The notes: generated from the sequence alone by a model not told the origin. DNA of 64,000 nt from Bacteroidota bacterium (GCA_023422835.1 JAFAGI010000001.1:62001-126000), one strand, 5' to 3'; counted from the first letter of the stretch, positions 1-9,056 are shown. Made by a program: numbers and translations.

Positions 1-167
1 AAAAGAAAGCATCTGTAACTGTGAATGTGAAATTTGGTGAACGTTATTATATAAAAGCCGGTATAAAAATGGGCGTAATGCTCAACAGGCCGGAACTAAC
101 ACTTGTGTTTCCTGATCAGGGTGAAACGGATTATGCCAGCATGGGTAAAAAGAAAGAAAAAAAATAA
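1..167 (+). CDS. C-terminal end of an unknown protein (partial)
   Basis: An open frame enters from the left edge (first full codon at base 3) and stops at TAA 165-167, giving the last 54 residues. The visible end has a beta-rich stretch containing VKFGERYYIKAGIKMG, then a Lys-rich tail (KKKEKK). The pattern 'V.V..G..YYI..G...G' is reminiscent of DUF2846-type lipoproteins, but too little is present to assign a family. It is followed after 29 bases by a strong terminator, so it ends its transcription unit. Confidence 0.6.
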   Translation, partial: KKASVTVNVKFGERYYIKAGIKMGVMLNRPELTLVFPDQGETDYASMGKKKEKK

Positions 168-196
168 ATAAACAAGCTTACCAAAAAATAATTGTA

Positions 197-226
197 GCCG
201 GCGTTGTCAACGCCGGCATTTTTTTT
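197..226 (+). terminator. Rho-independent terminator after the left-edge gene
   Basis: A 10-bp perfect inverted repeat (GCCGGCGTTG / CAACGCCGGC around a single T, so a 7-bp stem with 7-base loop in practice) is followed by eight T residues. It separates the left-edge gene from the sigma factor operon. Confidence 0.85.
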
Positions 227-270
227 ACCAAGATTTAAAAAAATATTTTCCCAGGCAACCAAATTACTTA

Positions 271-876
271 TTGTTGCGTCTTATATTTATAGAAAACCAC
301 CTAAAACACTTGGACACAAATTTACCTGGTACGGATATACGCTTATTGATTAAGGATGCCATAAAACAGCATAGTGCAGCGCAGGAAGCAATATACAACA
401 GGTTTGCCTCCAAGATGCTCAGCGTTTGCAGGTACTATATTGCAGACATACAATATGCTGAAGACGTGATGATCAGCGGGTTCTGTAAAGTTTTCGCCAA
501 TCTTTCAAGCTTTAAATTCGAAGGAAGCTTTGAAGGGTGGATCAGGAAGATAATGACCAGGGAAGCAATATCCTTTTTGCGCAGCCATAAGGCAACGATG
601 TACATAGAGGATAACATGCAGGTGGAAGACAAAGAAATTATACCCGATGAATTATATGAACTGGATATAGAAGCAATACAGCTATTGATAGACAAAATGC
701 CGGAAGGCTATAAGACCGTTTTTCTCCTGTACGTGCTGGAAGATTATTCACACAAAGAAATTGCAGCCATGCTCGGCATCTCTGAAAGCACTTCGAAGAC
801 ACAATTGTTCAAAGCTAAAAAATTGCTTCAGAAAAACTTAGAAAAATTAAATCTGCAGGAAAATGTATCAAGATAA
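271..876 (+). CDS. ECF-type RNA polymerase sigma factor
   Basis: Sigma-70 family factor of the extracytoplasmic-function class; it would direct RNA polymerase to a small regulon. Region 2 spans about residues 37-104 (aromatic-rich, ending WIRKIMTREAISFLR) and region 4 about residues 133-190, with the helix-turn-helix KEIAAMLGISESTSKTQLFK. The start is uncertain: the longest frame begins with TTG at 271, another TTG lies at 310, and no ATG precedes region 2, so either TTG may be used. The stop overlaps the next gene by 14 bases, a sign of translational coupling with a membrane partner that is probably its anti-sigma factor. Which signal it answers cannot be told from the sequence. Confidence 0.85.
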   Translation: MLRLIFIENHLKHLDTNLPGTDIRLLIKDAIKQHSAAQEAIYNRFASKMLSVCRYYIADIQYAEDVMISGFCKVFANLSSFKFEGSFEGWIRKIMTREAISFLRSHKATMYIEDNMQVEDKEIIPDELYELDIEAIQLLIDKMPEGYKTVFLLYVLEDYSHKEIAAMLGISESTSKTQLFKAKKLLQKNLEKLNLQENVSR

Positions 877-1558
877 CCCATATACCAACTTTAAAAACAA
901 ACTGGAAGCAAGGACCATACAGCCTTCCGGCGCCGCCTGGGGCAGGATACAGTCACAGATAAAAGCTAAACCAAAGCCACGCTCCGCACACATGAAATTC
1001 TTTTGGGTAGCAGCATCATTGCTGGCTATCATTGCCGCCTCAACACTCCTTCTCCAGAATGCACGCAACATACAAACAGCATCGCCCATAGCCTCTGCAA
1101 TACAGGCCGGAGAAGGATTTCAACTAAACCCTTCACCGGTTTCCATCAGTCAGGAAGTAGAAAAAACAAATGTAGCAATAAAAGACCGGCCTATTCATGA
1201 AAAGGTTGAAAGCGTTGGAAAAACCGATCAACAACTTACGGCTTCTCAGGCCACCAATACAGCACAGCCAGCCAGCCATCCGCTCCCTGAAGTGATAAAT
1301 GATACGCCTGCCAGGAATCAAAAAGAAATGGTCGCATACGACAATCTCGCTGCTGCCGAAGCTGATCTGTTGCTCGCAGATGCGCAAAAAGAGCTTGCAC
1401 TCAAAAAGAAAAAAAACATAGTAAAACACGCAAAAGCTACCGTATTGCTCGACGAAGTGGAAAATGATCTGCAAAAAAATAAAACCTTTAAGTCAAAAGT
1501 TTACGATGAAGTCGAAAACAGGCTCAACAAGATCAAGACTGTATTTTCAGACAGGTAG
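863..1558 (+). CDS. Single-pass membrane protein, probable anti-sigma partner
   Basis: 231 residues: a cytoplasmic N-terminus of about 43 residues, one membrane segment at about residues 44-65 (FFWVAASLLAIIAASTLLL), then a long hydrophilic, Ala/Lys-rich outer part with a likely helical stretch near residues 160-205. No conserved enzymatic motif is visible. The start ATG lies inside the end of the sigma factor gene, so the two are co-translated; this order and the one-membrane-segment topology are typical of anti-sigma factors in Bacteroidota. The assignment as anti-sigma factor rests on context and topology only; no zinc-binding ASD motif (HxxxCxxC) is seen. Confidence 0.6.
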   Translation: MYQDNPYTNFKNKLEARTIQPSGAAWGRIQSQIKAKPKPRSAHMKFFWVAASLLAIIAASTLLLQNARNIQTASPIASAIQAGEGFQLNPSPVSISQEVEKTNVAIKDRPIHEKVESVGKTDQQLTASQATNTAQPASHPLPEVINDTPARNQKEMVAYDNLAAAEADLLLADAQKELALKKKKNIVKHAKATVLLDEVENDLQKNKTFKSKVYDEVENRLNKIKTVFSDR

Positions 1559-1608
1559 CATTTGACAGGATAAGTCACCTAATTTATTATTCTATAAAAC
1601 AAAAAACT

Positions 1609-2550
1609 ATGCAAAAGATTTGCTTTCTAACCGTATTGTTGCTTACGCTCAGCCTGCCGCATGTATTTGCCCAGAAAGATACAGTCATCCTGGAGAAAAA
1701 AAAGGAAGTCATCCGCAACGAAGAAAAAGAAAAATTAAAGAAAGAAGTATTGTCCATCAACAAGCAATACGAAGACGAAGTCATTACTTTTGAAGAGGCT
1801 GAAAAATTAAAAAAAGAAGCCGGTGCAAGGCGTGCAGAAAAAATAGAAGAGCGCATTGCCAGACTGGAAAAGGGAGATGCTTCTGAAACAGTCCGCGAAA
1901 TAAAGCCTGCGCGCAGAACCGAAAGCATATTTGTATTTGCCGCCGGCATCAACAATACGCTGCAATCAGGCCGGGGTCTGAACAACAGCGACTATAAAGT
2001 ATGGGGAAGCCGTTTTGCAGAATTAGGCATTGCAGGCCAGACCAGACTGATGGAAGATAATAATTTTGCCAGGATCAATTATGGCATAAGCTTCCAGTTC
2101 AATGGGCTGAAACCTACGGACAACCGCTATTTCGTTAACAACAACAAACTTATAGAACTACAGAAATACCCGGTGGACCTTAGAAAATCAAAGCTCAATT
2201 ATTACAATCTTGTATTCCCGGTACACTTTGAATTCGGGCCCTCCAGAAAGATTGAAAAAAAAGGCAGGTATGTGTATGATACAGAAAAACAATTTAAAGT
2301 GGGAATCGGCGGTTATGCAGGATTAAATATTGGTGCCAGGCAAAAATTAAAATACAATCACGAAGGGAAAATAAAAAAGGAAAAACTGAAAGGAGATTAC
2401 CAGCTTAATGATTTTGTCTACGGACTCAGCGGCTACGTAGGTTTCGGTGAAACATCCTTCTATGTAAAATACGATCTGAACCCGTTATTTAAATCGCCCA
2501 ACCTTCAACATAATAATATATCAATGGGTGTACGTTTTGATTTCAAATAA
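1609..2550 (+). CDS. Secreted coiled-coil plus outer-membrane beta-barrel protein
   Basis: 313 residues. A signal peptide (about residues 1-21, ending VFAQ) is followed by a very charged Lys/Glu coiled coil (about 24-88) and then a beta-strand-rich region with alternating aromatic and hydrophobic residues, ending SMGVRFDFK, as expected for a small outer-membrane barrel of the PorT/OMP_b-brl kind. It lies 50 bases after the sigma/anti-sigma pair on the same strand, so it is probably part of that operon or a target of the sigma factor. The coiled coil would sit in the periplasm. No closer family is recognised. Confidence 0.65.
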   Translation: MQKICFLTVLLLTLSLPHVFAQKDTVILEKKKEVIRNEEKEKLKKEVLSINKQYEDEVITFEEAEKLKKEAGARRAEKIEERIARLEKGDASETVREIKPARRTESIFVFAAGINNTLQSGRGLNNSDYKVWGSRFAELGIAGQTRLMEDNNFARINYGISFQFNGLKPTDNRYFVNNNKLIELQKYPVDLRKSKLNYYNLVFPVHFEFGPSRKIEKKGRYVYDTEKQFKVGIGGYAGLNIGARQKLKYNHEGKIKKEKLKGDYQLNDFVYGLSGYVGFGETSFYVKYDLNPLFKSPNLQHNNISMGVRFDFK

Positions 2551-2560
2551 TCAATAAGAA

Positions 2561-2591
2561 ACCAGCAGGCATTGCTACCTGCTGGTTTTAT
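2561..2591. terminator. Bidirectional terminator between convergent genes
   Basis: Perfect 9-bp stem ACCAGCAGG / CCTGCTGGT with an 8-base loop, followed by TTTTAT on the plus strand and preceded by AATAAGAA (T-rich on the minus strand). It sits between two converging genes and can serve both. Confidence 0.8.
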
Positions 2592-2602
2592 ATAAGCGCT
2601 GG

Positions 2603-3769
2603 CTACATCCACGGATCCAGCACTACTTTTACACAGCCATCTTCTTTCTTATCAAATATCTCATAGCCTTTGGCTACGTCCTGCAAAGACAGGCGGTGCG
2701 TGATCACATCATCCAGTTTTACTTTTCCGTCTTTTACAAAATCAAACAGCTTATCAATGATTTTGTGTACAGGTGCCTGCCCGGCTTTTAGGATAATGCC
2801 TTTATCAAAGATCTGCCCCACCGGAAAATTATCGTAATGCATGGGATATACGCCCAGCACAGGTACTATGCCCCCTCTGCGCACAGCACTCAGGCAGGCT
2901 TCCAGCACTTTAGAAGAACCTTTTTCAAAATTGATGACAGATTTAGCACGGTCAATGAGGTTCCTTTCGGGCTCAAAGCCAACGGCATCAATGCAAACAT
3001 CGGCGCCACGCCCGAAAGTCTTCTCACGGATCTCTGCCACGGCTTGGCTGGCGTTTTCCCACTTCACAATTTCGCATCCCGTGAGTTGCTGCACTTTATC
3101 GAGACGGTATTGCAAAGTATCGATCACTATCACCTGCCCGGCATTTTCAAGTATAGCGCTTTTAGCAGTCATAATCCCTACCGGTCCTGCACCAAAGATG
3201 GCAACGCTCTGGCCGGGCTTTACTTCGCCCCACATAATACCCGTATAGCCGGTAGGAAAAATATCAGTAAGAAACAGCACCTGCTCATCGGTTAGGCTTT
3301 CAGGCACTATCCTGGGGCCGTTATTGGCGTAGGGCACCTTTACGTACTGTGCCTGCCCGCCGTCATAGCCTCCGTAAAGATCCGTGTAGCCGAATAAAGC
3401 GCCGCCTTTTTCCGTAAGGAGCCCGCCTTCAGGTCCGTAGTTTTCCGGGTTGCTGTGTTCACATGCCGTTGGCAGCTCGTTTCTGCAGAAGAAGCAACTG
3501 CCGCACGCTACCGGAAACGGCACCACTACCCTGTCGCCTTTCTGTAATCTGGTTACGCCCTTGCCCACTTCTTCTACAACACCCATGAACTCGTGGCCCA
3601 TTACCATTGGACGTGGTTGTGGTATGCCGCCTGAATACATGTGGAGGTCGCTACCACAGATAGCAGTAGCAGTCACTTTTAAAATAACGTCGTCATCTTT
3701 TTGCAATCTTGGGTCATCTACATTGTCGCAGGTAATCGTGCCTGGTTTGTGAAATACTGCTGCTTTCAT
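2603..3769 (-). CDS. Zinc-dependent alcohol dehydrogenase (FDH-like MDR family)
   Basis: Medium-chain NAD(P)-dependent dehydrogenase, 388 residues. The catalytic zinc ligand Cys38 is in ICGSDLH, followed by the GHE motif (His59, Glu60). The structural zinc site is complete: Cys89, Cys92, Cys95 and Cys103. A Rossmann nucleotide-binding motif GAGPVG follows near residue 195. Length and the long insertion after the structural zinc loop fit the formaldehyde-dehydrogenase-like subgroup often annotated as glutathione-dependent or threonine-dehydrogenase-like; the true substrate cannot be read from sequence. It stands alone, converging on the sigma-factor operon and divergent from a small membrane protein. 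Confidence 0.9.
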   Translation of the reverse strand: MKAAVFHKPGTITCDNVDDPRLQKDDDVILKVTATAICGSDLHMYSGGIPQPRPMVMGHEFMGVVEEVGKGVTRLQKGDRVVVPFPVACGSCFFCRNELPTACEHSNPENYGPEGGLLTEKGGALFGYTDLYGGYDGGQAQYVKVPYANNGPRIVPESLTDEQVLFLTDIFPTGYTGIMWGEVKPGQSVAIFGAGPVGIMTAKSAILENAGQVIVIDTLQYRLDKVQQLTGCEIVKWENASQAVAEIREKTFGRGADVCIDAVGFEPERNLIDRAKSVINFEKGSSKVLEACLSAVRRGGIVPVLGVYPMHYDNFPVGQIFDKGIILKAGQAPVHKIIDKLFDFVKDGKVKLDDVITHRLSLQDVAKGYEIFDKKEDGCVKVVLDPWM

Positions 3770-3977
3770 AATAATTATTTTTGGTTAATAGTCTGGTATC
3801 ACAAATCATGCCCCTTATAGCTGCTCATTCTCCTTTTTACTGTAAGTAAGTAATGACAAGCATTCTGCAACATAGCCATAAATTGGATTGATTATTGTAG
3901 ATATTTGAAAAAGATAGAAATAATTCCAGCATGCCTTTACCCAATGCGGGTAAGGATAACCATACAAACATTAAAAA

Positions 3978-4385
3978 ATGAAAAAACTTATTGCCGGTTT
4001 TGGCGGCGCCATAGCCCTGAATATTTTACATGAAGTGATCCGTAAAAATTTTAATAATGTACCCCACATCAACGAAGTAGGCGAAGAAGCTTTACGCAAA
4101 GGGCTTGACAAGGCAGCTATCCCTCAGCCTGATGAAGACACGGGCTATCTTGCAACCTTAGCCGGCGATATCCTCTCCAACGGTGTCTATTACGCCGTTA
4201 CTGCAACCAATCACACTGGCCTGTCAGGGCTGCTCGCAGGTGCGGGCGCTGTATACCTGCCTAAACAAATGGGACTGAATGAAGCGCCGGTAGCATCTAC
4301 AGATAAAAAGAAATTGATGACGGTAGGATATTATCTTTTTGGCGCCATTGTTACCAAGTATATCTACAATAAGCTTAAAAAATAA
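3978..4385 (+). CDS. Small hydrophobic protein of unknown function
   Basis: 135 residues with weakly hydrophobic segments near residues 1-17, 82-95 and 113-131, rich in Gly and Ala, ending in a basic KLKK tail. It may be a peripheral or integral membrane protein with two or three short helices. No domain is recognised. It is transcribed divergently from the alcohol dehydrogenase, converges on the SDR gene with only an 11-base gap, and sits among redox enzymes, so a stress or general maintenance role is possible but is only inference. Confidence 0.7.
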   Translation: MKKLIAGFGGAIALNILHEVIRKNFNNVPHINEVGEEALRKGLDKAAIPQPDEDTGYLATLAGDILSNGVYYAVTATNHTGLSGLLAGAGAVYLPKQMGLNEAPVASTDKKKLMTVGYYLFGAIVTKYIYNKLKK

Positions 4386-4396
4386 AGAAATACTGT

Positions 4397-5377
4397 TTAC
4401 CTTTTCTCTTTCTGAGTACTGCGCGATAAAATAATCAACGCTGCAATGCTCAGTGCAGCAATGCCTGCGTACCTGGCTACCTTTTCAGGATGCCGTACCA
4501 ACACCCTGCCGTGCACTTTCATCGGCCCTTTGGATGCTTCTAAAACATTACCTTCTGAAACAGGCGCTTTTTTGGCAAACTTCGTTGCCAGACGCATGGC
4601 ATAAGCCGAAGTAGCTCTTACCAGGCCGGGGAAGAAATCATACATTTTTTTAAAGATGTAAGATGCCGCATCCGGATAAGTTGATTGCACAGGATATTTT
4701 GCAACCTTAACCATAGACATAGCCAGACGGCGGGGATCAAATGCCGGCGGCGGCGTGCTCAGTTTGATACCTGAATAATTGCCCGCATGCTGTATGCCCG
4801 CCGACTTCTGAAAACCGGGATATAAAGCACATAAATGAATATTAGGATATTCAGATACCTCGGCCTGTAAACCCTCCACCAGTCCGCGGACACCATACTT
4901 TGAAGCAGTATAGGCTGTACCATAAGGTGCAGGCATCCAGCCGCCGATGGAGATATTATTTATCAATATGCCACTGCGCTGCTCTTTAAATACCGGCAAT
5001 ACAGAATGTGCACTGTGTACATAGCCCAGCAGGTTTGTTTTAATGATTTGGTCGGTAACGTCTGCGGGGATCTCATCAAACTTGCCAAACGCAAGTACGC
5101 CTGCATTATTTACCCATACATCTATGCTGCCGCCAAAGTCAATAGCTTTCTGAACCAGTTTATCCACTTCTTCTATTTTGGAAACATCCGTCTGTACCGC
5201 TATGGCTTTTGCACCCAGCCGTTCACAGGTTTCAACAGTTTCTGCCAGCGCTTCTTTCCCTCTTGCTGCCAATACCAGCTTGGCACCTTCCAGGGCAAAA
5301 GCTTCAGCAGCAGCACGGCCAACACCGCTTGATGCACCTGTAATTACAATAGTTTTGTTACGTAAAGATGTATGCAT
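4397..5377 (-). CDS. Short-chain dehydrogenase/reductase with C-terminal membrane anchor
   Basis: SDR-family NAD(P)-dependent oxidoreductase. The start is placed at ATG 5377 (MHTSLRNKT), because the 12 residues upstream have no family support and the cofactor motif TGASSGVG then falls at the usual residues 13-20. NNAG ends at residue 93, and the catalytic triad is Ser143, Tyr156 and Lys160 (YTASK). At about 326 residues it is longer than a plain SDR: a C-terminal region ends in a hydrophobic segment (YAGIAALSIAALIILS) and a basic tail, suggesting anchoring to the inner membrane. Substrate unknown. It belongs to the extended group seen in environmental Bacteroidota next to stress genes. Confidence 0.88.
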   Translation of the reverse strand: MHTSLRNKTIVITGASSGVGRAAAEAFALEGAKLVLAARGKEALAETVETCERLGAKAIAVQTDVSKIEEVDKLVQKAIDFGGSIDVWVNNAGVLAFGKFDEIPADVTDQIIKTNLLGYVHSAHSVLPVFKEQRSGILINNISIGGWMPAPYGTAYTASKYGVRGLVEGLQAEVSEYPNIHLCALYPGFQKSAGIQHAGNYSGIKLSTPPPAFDPRRLAMSMVKVAKYPVQSTYPDAASYIFKKMYDFFPGLVRATSAYAMRLATKFAKKAPVSEGNVLEASKGPMKVHGRVLVRHPEKVARYAGIAALSIAALIILSRSTQKEKR

Positions 5378-5556
5378 AATTTTTGATTTTAATTTTAAAA
5401 CCTGCGCAGCCAATATATTTAATGCACTACCTTCTGATGTTGCTGTTGTAAATATACAACAGATTTAAACCCTACATGGCGAATCCTGTATAAAAACTTT
5501 TCTGGCATTATCAGCAGTAATGCTATAATTATGTCATCGCCGGAGACAGCTATCTG

Positions 5557-5590
5557 TTTTATAGTAGTAAACCTTTTATAGTAGTAAACC
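5557..5590. repeat. 17-bp tandem duplication
   Basis: Two perfect adjacent copies of TTTTATAGTAGTAAACC (5557-5573 and 5574-5590) lie between the ATPase and the SDR gene, about 180 bases upstream of the SDR start and 38 bases beyond the ATPase stop. It could be a slippage product or paired binding sites. Confidence 0.9.
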
Positions 5591-5627
5591 AGATAACTGC
5601 TACAACATATGCCAGGTTTCGGAAGCA

Positions 5628-8150
5628 TTATTTCCCGTTGATATTTAAATCAACATTATTAAGCCGCAGAGAATTTAAAATCACGGAAACAGAACTAAAA
5701 CTCATGGCAGCCGCTGCTATCATCGGGCTTAATAAAATACCAAAGAAAGGATACAGCAAACCTGCCGCAAGCGGTATGCCCAGTGTGTTGTAGACAAATG
5801 CAAAGAACAGGTTCTGCTTAATATTCTTCAGCAACCGCTCGCTGAGTATTTTTGCTTTTACCACACCAAGGATGTCTCCGCGCAGCAAAGTAATTTCAGC
5901 ATTTTCAATAGCCACATCCGTACCCGTGCCCATGGCAATACCCACATCGGATTGCGCAAGTGCAGGTGCATCATTGATGCCGTCACCGGCCATTGCCACT
6001 ACCTTACCATCGCTTTGCAGGTTCTTTATTTCCTGCATTTTGTCCTGCGGCAATGCACCGGCCTTGTAATGTTTTATGCCAAGCTCTCCGGCAACGGCAC
6101 GGGCAGTATGTTCATTATCGCCGGTGATCATCATTACATCTATGTGATGCTTCTGCAGGTATGCTACTGCCTGGCTCGCTGTGGGTTTTATTTTATCTGA
6201 GAAGGCCAAAAAGCCAAGAACTTTATTCCCTTTAGCCAGATAAGAAATCGTTTTTGCTGCATTGCGGCTTTGTACAACTTTTTCATGTAGTACATCCGGA
6301 ATAGGAATATCAAACTGCTGCATTAAGGCTTCATTACCCAGCAATACCTGCTGTCCTTCAATATTTGCCACGATGCCTTTGCCGGAAATGTTTTCGAAAT
6401 GCTGGGTTTTCAGAAATGGGCGGTTTTGCGCTTTATATTTTACTACAACCGCGCCTGAAAGCGGATGTTCAGAGTTCTGGTTCAAAGAGGCAGCCAACTG
6501 TAACATCTCTTCCGTGTCAGCATCTTCATAAGGCTCAATACTGTCCAGGCTGGGCTTTCCTTCAGTGAGGGTACCGGTTTTATCGGTGATGAGCACATTT
6601 ACCTTGTGCATTTCTTCCAAAGCTTCTGCATTTTTGATAAGTATACCATTTTTTGCACCCTTACCAATGCCCACCATCAAACTCATGGGTGTGGCTAAGC
6701 CCAAAGCACAGGGACAGGCCACAATCAGCACCGCAACAGCATTTATAAAAGCATATGTGAGTCGGTTCTCGCCTCCAAACAGGTACCAGGCGATGAAGGT
6801 AACAACCGAAACAGCAATAACCGCAGGCACGAAGATCCTGGCAATCTTATCGGCCAGTTTCTGAATGGGCGCTTTACTGCGGCTGGCATCATTCACCATT
6901 TTTATGATTTGCGCAAGTAATGTATCCTGTCCAACTTTCTCCGCGATCATTAAGAAGGTACCGTTGCCGTTGATGGTGCCGGAAGTAACCGGGTCTCCTT
7001 TACCTTTTTCTGCAGGCAATGGCTCTCCCGTGATCATACTTTCATCCACCGAAGAGTTCCCTTCCGTGATCTTACCGTCCACGGGAATTTTTTCACCGGG
7101 TTTTACGCGTAAAACATTACCGGCCTTCACCTCAGCAAGCGCCACTTTCTTTTCGCTGCCGTTCACAATTAAATTCGCAGTGTCCGGGGAAAGATTCATC
7201 AGTTCTTTGATAGCATTGCCCGTTTTCAGGTGTGCTTTGGCTTCGAGCATTTGCCCCAAGATCACCAGCGTTAAAATCACGCAGACGGCTTCAAAATACA
7301 AGGCTGTTGCACCTCCGTGAGACATCTCATGCGGCAAAATATGAGGAAAAAATAAAGCAACAATACTGAATATAAAGGCTGCCGCCACACCTAAGGCGAT
7401 GAGGCTGAACATGTTTAAATTGCGTGTTTTAAAAGACGTCCAACCCCGCTTCATAACAAACCAACCGGCATAAAACAATACCGGCAACGTCAATAGCAGT
7501 TCCAGCGCCCCCTGTACCAGGTGCGAAAAGGGCCAGCTGACAAACATACTACCCATCGACAAAATGAATACAGGAACCGTGAAGGCCAAAGCCAGCCAGA
7601 ATTTATTTTTTAATTTAAGATAGGTGGCATTTTCACCGCTCTGTTCTTTAGCAACCAGCGGAACAAGGTCCATACCGCAGAGCGGGCAGCTTCCCGGCTT
7701 ATCGCTGACTACTTCCGGGTGCATAGAGCAAGTGTATTGTACGGCAGTCCTGAAGGGAATTTGTACTAAGTCCATGCCGCAAACAGGACAGCCTGTATTG
7801 CTGTCGTACACCTTATCTCCTTCGCAATACATAGGACAATAATATTTCCCTGCATGCTTTTCCATAAAACCTCCCGAAAGCTTCGGCTGATCGTGTTCCG
7901 GGAGGTTGTGCCTGTGTTGTTCGTGGTAGGCTTTACCGTCAAAATCTTCTGTCTTGATAAAATAATTTCCTTTAGCAGAAAGCGCATCCTGCAATTGTTG
8001 TACTGTGATAGGTTTATCTGATGTGATGCGCGCCTCCCCAGGCTTTAGGGCCACTTCAGCCTGTACACCATTCACCGTATTAAGCGCCTGCTCCACATTT
8101 CTGCGGCATCCATCGCAGGTCATTCCTTCTACTTTGTATGTATATTGCAT
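5628..8150 (-). CDS. copA: Copper-translocating P1B-type ATPase
   Basis: About 840 residues. Order: an HMA metal-binding domain with MTCDGC (Cys12, Cys15), then two short heavy-metal-binding segments, YYCPMYCEG...CPVCGMDL (about 104-128) and YTCSMHPEV...CPLCGMDL (about 139-162). Membrane helices follow, then the phosphatase TGE loop (about 374-376), the ion-channel motif CPC (479-481), the phosphorylation site DKTGTLT (Asp523), and a hinge motif [11 protein letters not shown] plus HMA fits Cu(+) export from the cytoplasm, though related proteins move Ag(+). The start at ATG 8150 is chosen because the HMA domain begins there; a 13-codon extension upstream has no support. A regulator with its own CxxC lies just upstream on the same strand. 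Confidence 0.93.
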   Translation of the reverse strand: MQYTYKVEGMTCDGCRRNVEQALNTVNGVQAEVALKPGEARITSDKPITVQQLQDALSAKGNYFIKTEDFDGKAYHEQHRHNLPEHDQPKLSGGFMEKHAGKYYCPMYCEGDKVYDSNTGCPVCGMDLVQIPFRTAVQYTCSMHPEVVSDKPGSCPLCGMDLVPLVAKEQSGENATYLKLKNKFWLALAFTVPVFILSMGSMFVSWPFSHLVQGALELLLTLPVLFYAGWFVMKRGWTSFKTRNLNMFSLIALGVAAAFIFSIVALFFPHILPHEMSHGGATALYFEAVCVILTLVILGQMLEAKAHLKTGNAIKELMNLSPDTANLIVNGSEKKVALAEVKAGNVLRVKPGEKIPVDGKITEGNSSVDESMITGEPLPAEKGKGDPVTSGTINGNGTFLMIAEKVGQDTLLAQIIKMVNDASRSKAPIQKLADKIARIFVPAVIAVSVVTFIAWYLFGGENRLTYAFINAVAVLIVACPCALGLATPMSLMVGIGKGAKNGILIKNAEALEEMHKVNVLITDKTGTLTEGKPSLDSIEPYEDADTEEMLQLAASLNQNSEHPLSGAVVVKYKAQNRPFLKTQHFENISGKGIVANIEGQQVLLGNEALMQQFDIPIPDVLHEKVVQSRNAAKTISYLAKGNKVLGFLAFSDKIKPTASQAVAYLQKHHIDVMMITGDNEHTARAVAGELGIKHYKAGALPQDKMQEIKNLQSDGKVVAMAGDGINDAPALAQSDVGIAMGTGTDVAIENAEITLLRGDILGVVKAKILSERLLKNIKQNLFFAFVYNTLGIPLAAGLLYPFFGILLSPMIAAAAMSFSSVSVILNSLRLNNVDLNINGK

Positions 8151-8197
8151 TGAAATAGTTTTGATGTTGCAAAGTTGCATTATTTGCAAAGCAAACG

Positions 8198-8226
8198 GTT
8201 ATACTATTTTGAAAAATAGTTATACT
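8198..8226 (-). promoter_or_regulatory. Candidate operator: 21-bp spaced direct repeats with inner dyad
   Basis: GTTATACT occurs at 8198-8205 and again at 8219-8226, exactly 21 bases (two helical turns) apart. Between and overlapping them is the perfect dyad ACTATTTT-GA-AAAATAGT (8203-8220). Direct repeats with two-turn spacing are typical of AraC-family binding. The element sits 48-76 bases upstream of the ATPase start and touches the stop codon of the AraC-type regulator. Function is inferred. Confidence 0.5.
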
Positions 8227-8789
8227 TATTTTACCTTGTCAAGCGGTTTTCTATCGTTCCTTTTCAACGATTTGAGTTGTGTGGGTGTAAGGCCGGTGAC
8301 TTTTTTAAACTGTGCCGATAGATGTTGCACGCTGCTGTAACCCAGCATCCATGCTATTTCCGAAAGGTTCCGTTCTCCGTACATCAACAGTTCTTTTACT
8401 TTTTCTATTTTTTGTAAAATAAAAAACTGTTCAATTGTGATGCCTTCTACTTCTGAAAATAACCTGGAGATGTAGGAATAATCTTTGTGCAACAGTTGTG
8501 TAAAATAATCTGTAAGGCTGAAGTGTTCAGCGATATCGCCCGATTGAATCAGCGTGATCAGTGAAGTCTTGATTTTTTCTATAAGTTTTGTGTGCTGGTT
8601 GCCGAGTATTTCAAAGCCTATGTTTTTCAATTTGGCATCCAGTTGTTGTAACTGTTTAGAGGTAAGCTTTTGCGGCAGTTTTACTTCCCCGAGCTCTATG
8701 TGTACTGGTTGAATATTTAACCCAGCAAATACTTCTCTAACCGCCATTATGCAACGGCTGCAAACCATATTTTTAATATACAGGTTCAT
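8226..8789 (-). CDS. AraC-family regulator with N-terminal CxxC metal-binding-like segment
   Basis: 187 residues. The N-terminal 65 or so residues resemble a degenerate HMA fold: MVCSRC (Cys10, Cys13) is placed as in copper-binding domains. The middle (about 70-115) has helical character, and the C-terminal 120-180 region is an AraC-type double helix-turn-helix (LSEIAWMLGYSSVQHLSAQF...GLTPTQLK). Lying directly upstream of the copper ATPase on the same strand with only 75 bases between them, it most likely senses copper through its own cysteines and turns on the pump. Its promoter is well formed and very close to its start codon. The metal it senses is inferred from its neighbour, not shown. 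Confidence 0.85.
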   Translation of the reverse strand: MNLYIKNMVCSRCIMAVREVFAGLNIQPVHIELGEVKLPQKLTSKQLQQLDAKLKNIGFEILGNQHTKLIEKIKTSLITLIQSGDIAEHFSLTDYFTQLLHKDYSYISRLFSEVEGITIEQFFILQKIEKVKELLMYGERNLSEIAWMLGYSSVQHLSAQFKKVTGLTPTQLKSLKRNDRKPLDKVK

Positions 8790-8796
8790 TATGAGG

Positions 8797-8827
8797 CGAA
8801 GTTAATATTAAGCGCCAATATGCCAAA
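8797..8827 (-). promoter_or_regulatory. Bacteroidota-type promoter of the AraC-like regulator
   Basis: On the minus strand TTTG (8824-8827) is followed after 19 bases by TAACTTCG (8797-8804), a 7-of-8 match to the -7 consensus TAnnTTTG. The start codon at 8789 lies only 7 bases after the -7 box, so the mRNA must be leaderless or nearly so if this promoter is used. Confidence 0.55.
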
Positions 8828-8828
8828 C

Positions 8829-9056
8829 TTACAACAATTCAATGTATCCGAGCTTTACAAGGTCTTCAACAAAGATATCTATGCTGTCGGTGCGTATATT
8901 GTGCCCGTTGAAAAGCTCTTTTCGCTTTGCATAAGCCTGCATGTAATCTTCATTAGTTTCAAGCTGTTCGCTATCGTGTGTGCGCAGCCAGTTGATTAAT
9001 GCAGTATTATTCTTTACAGATATAATTTTCTCCCTGCTTTTAATCTTTATTTTCAT
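8829..9056 (-). CDS. Small hypothetical protein
   Basis: 75 residues, beginning with a basic beta-like stretch (MKIKIKSREKIISVK), then a helical middle (TALINWLRTHDSEQLETNEDYMQAYAKRKELF) and an acidic/hydrophobic end (IDIFVEDLVKLGYIELL). No cysteines, signal peptide or membrane segment. Composition is protein-like and it has a clean ATG, but no family is recognised. It lies upstream of the copper regulator on the same strand, separated by that gene's promoter, so it is probably an independent gene. Confidence 0.5.
   Translation of the reverse strand: MKIKIKSREKIISVKNNTALINWLRTHDSEQLETNEDYMQAYAKRKELFNGHNIRTDSIDIFVEDLVKLGYIELL

Noticed and set aside
5419..5628. 69-codon minus-strand frame in the copA/SDR gap
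   Set aside because: Rich in Tyr, His and Ile, covers the tandem repeat, and has no recognisable domain; probably a chance frame.
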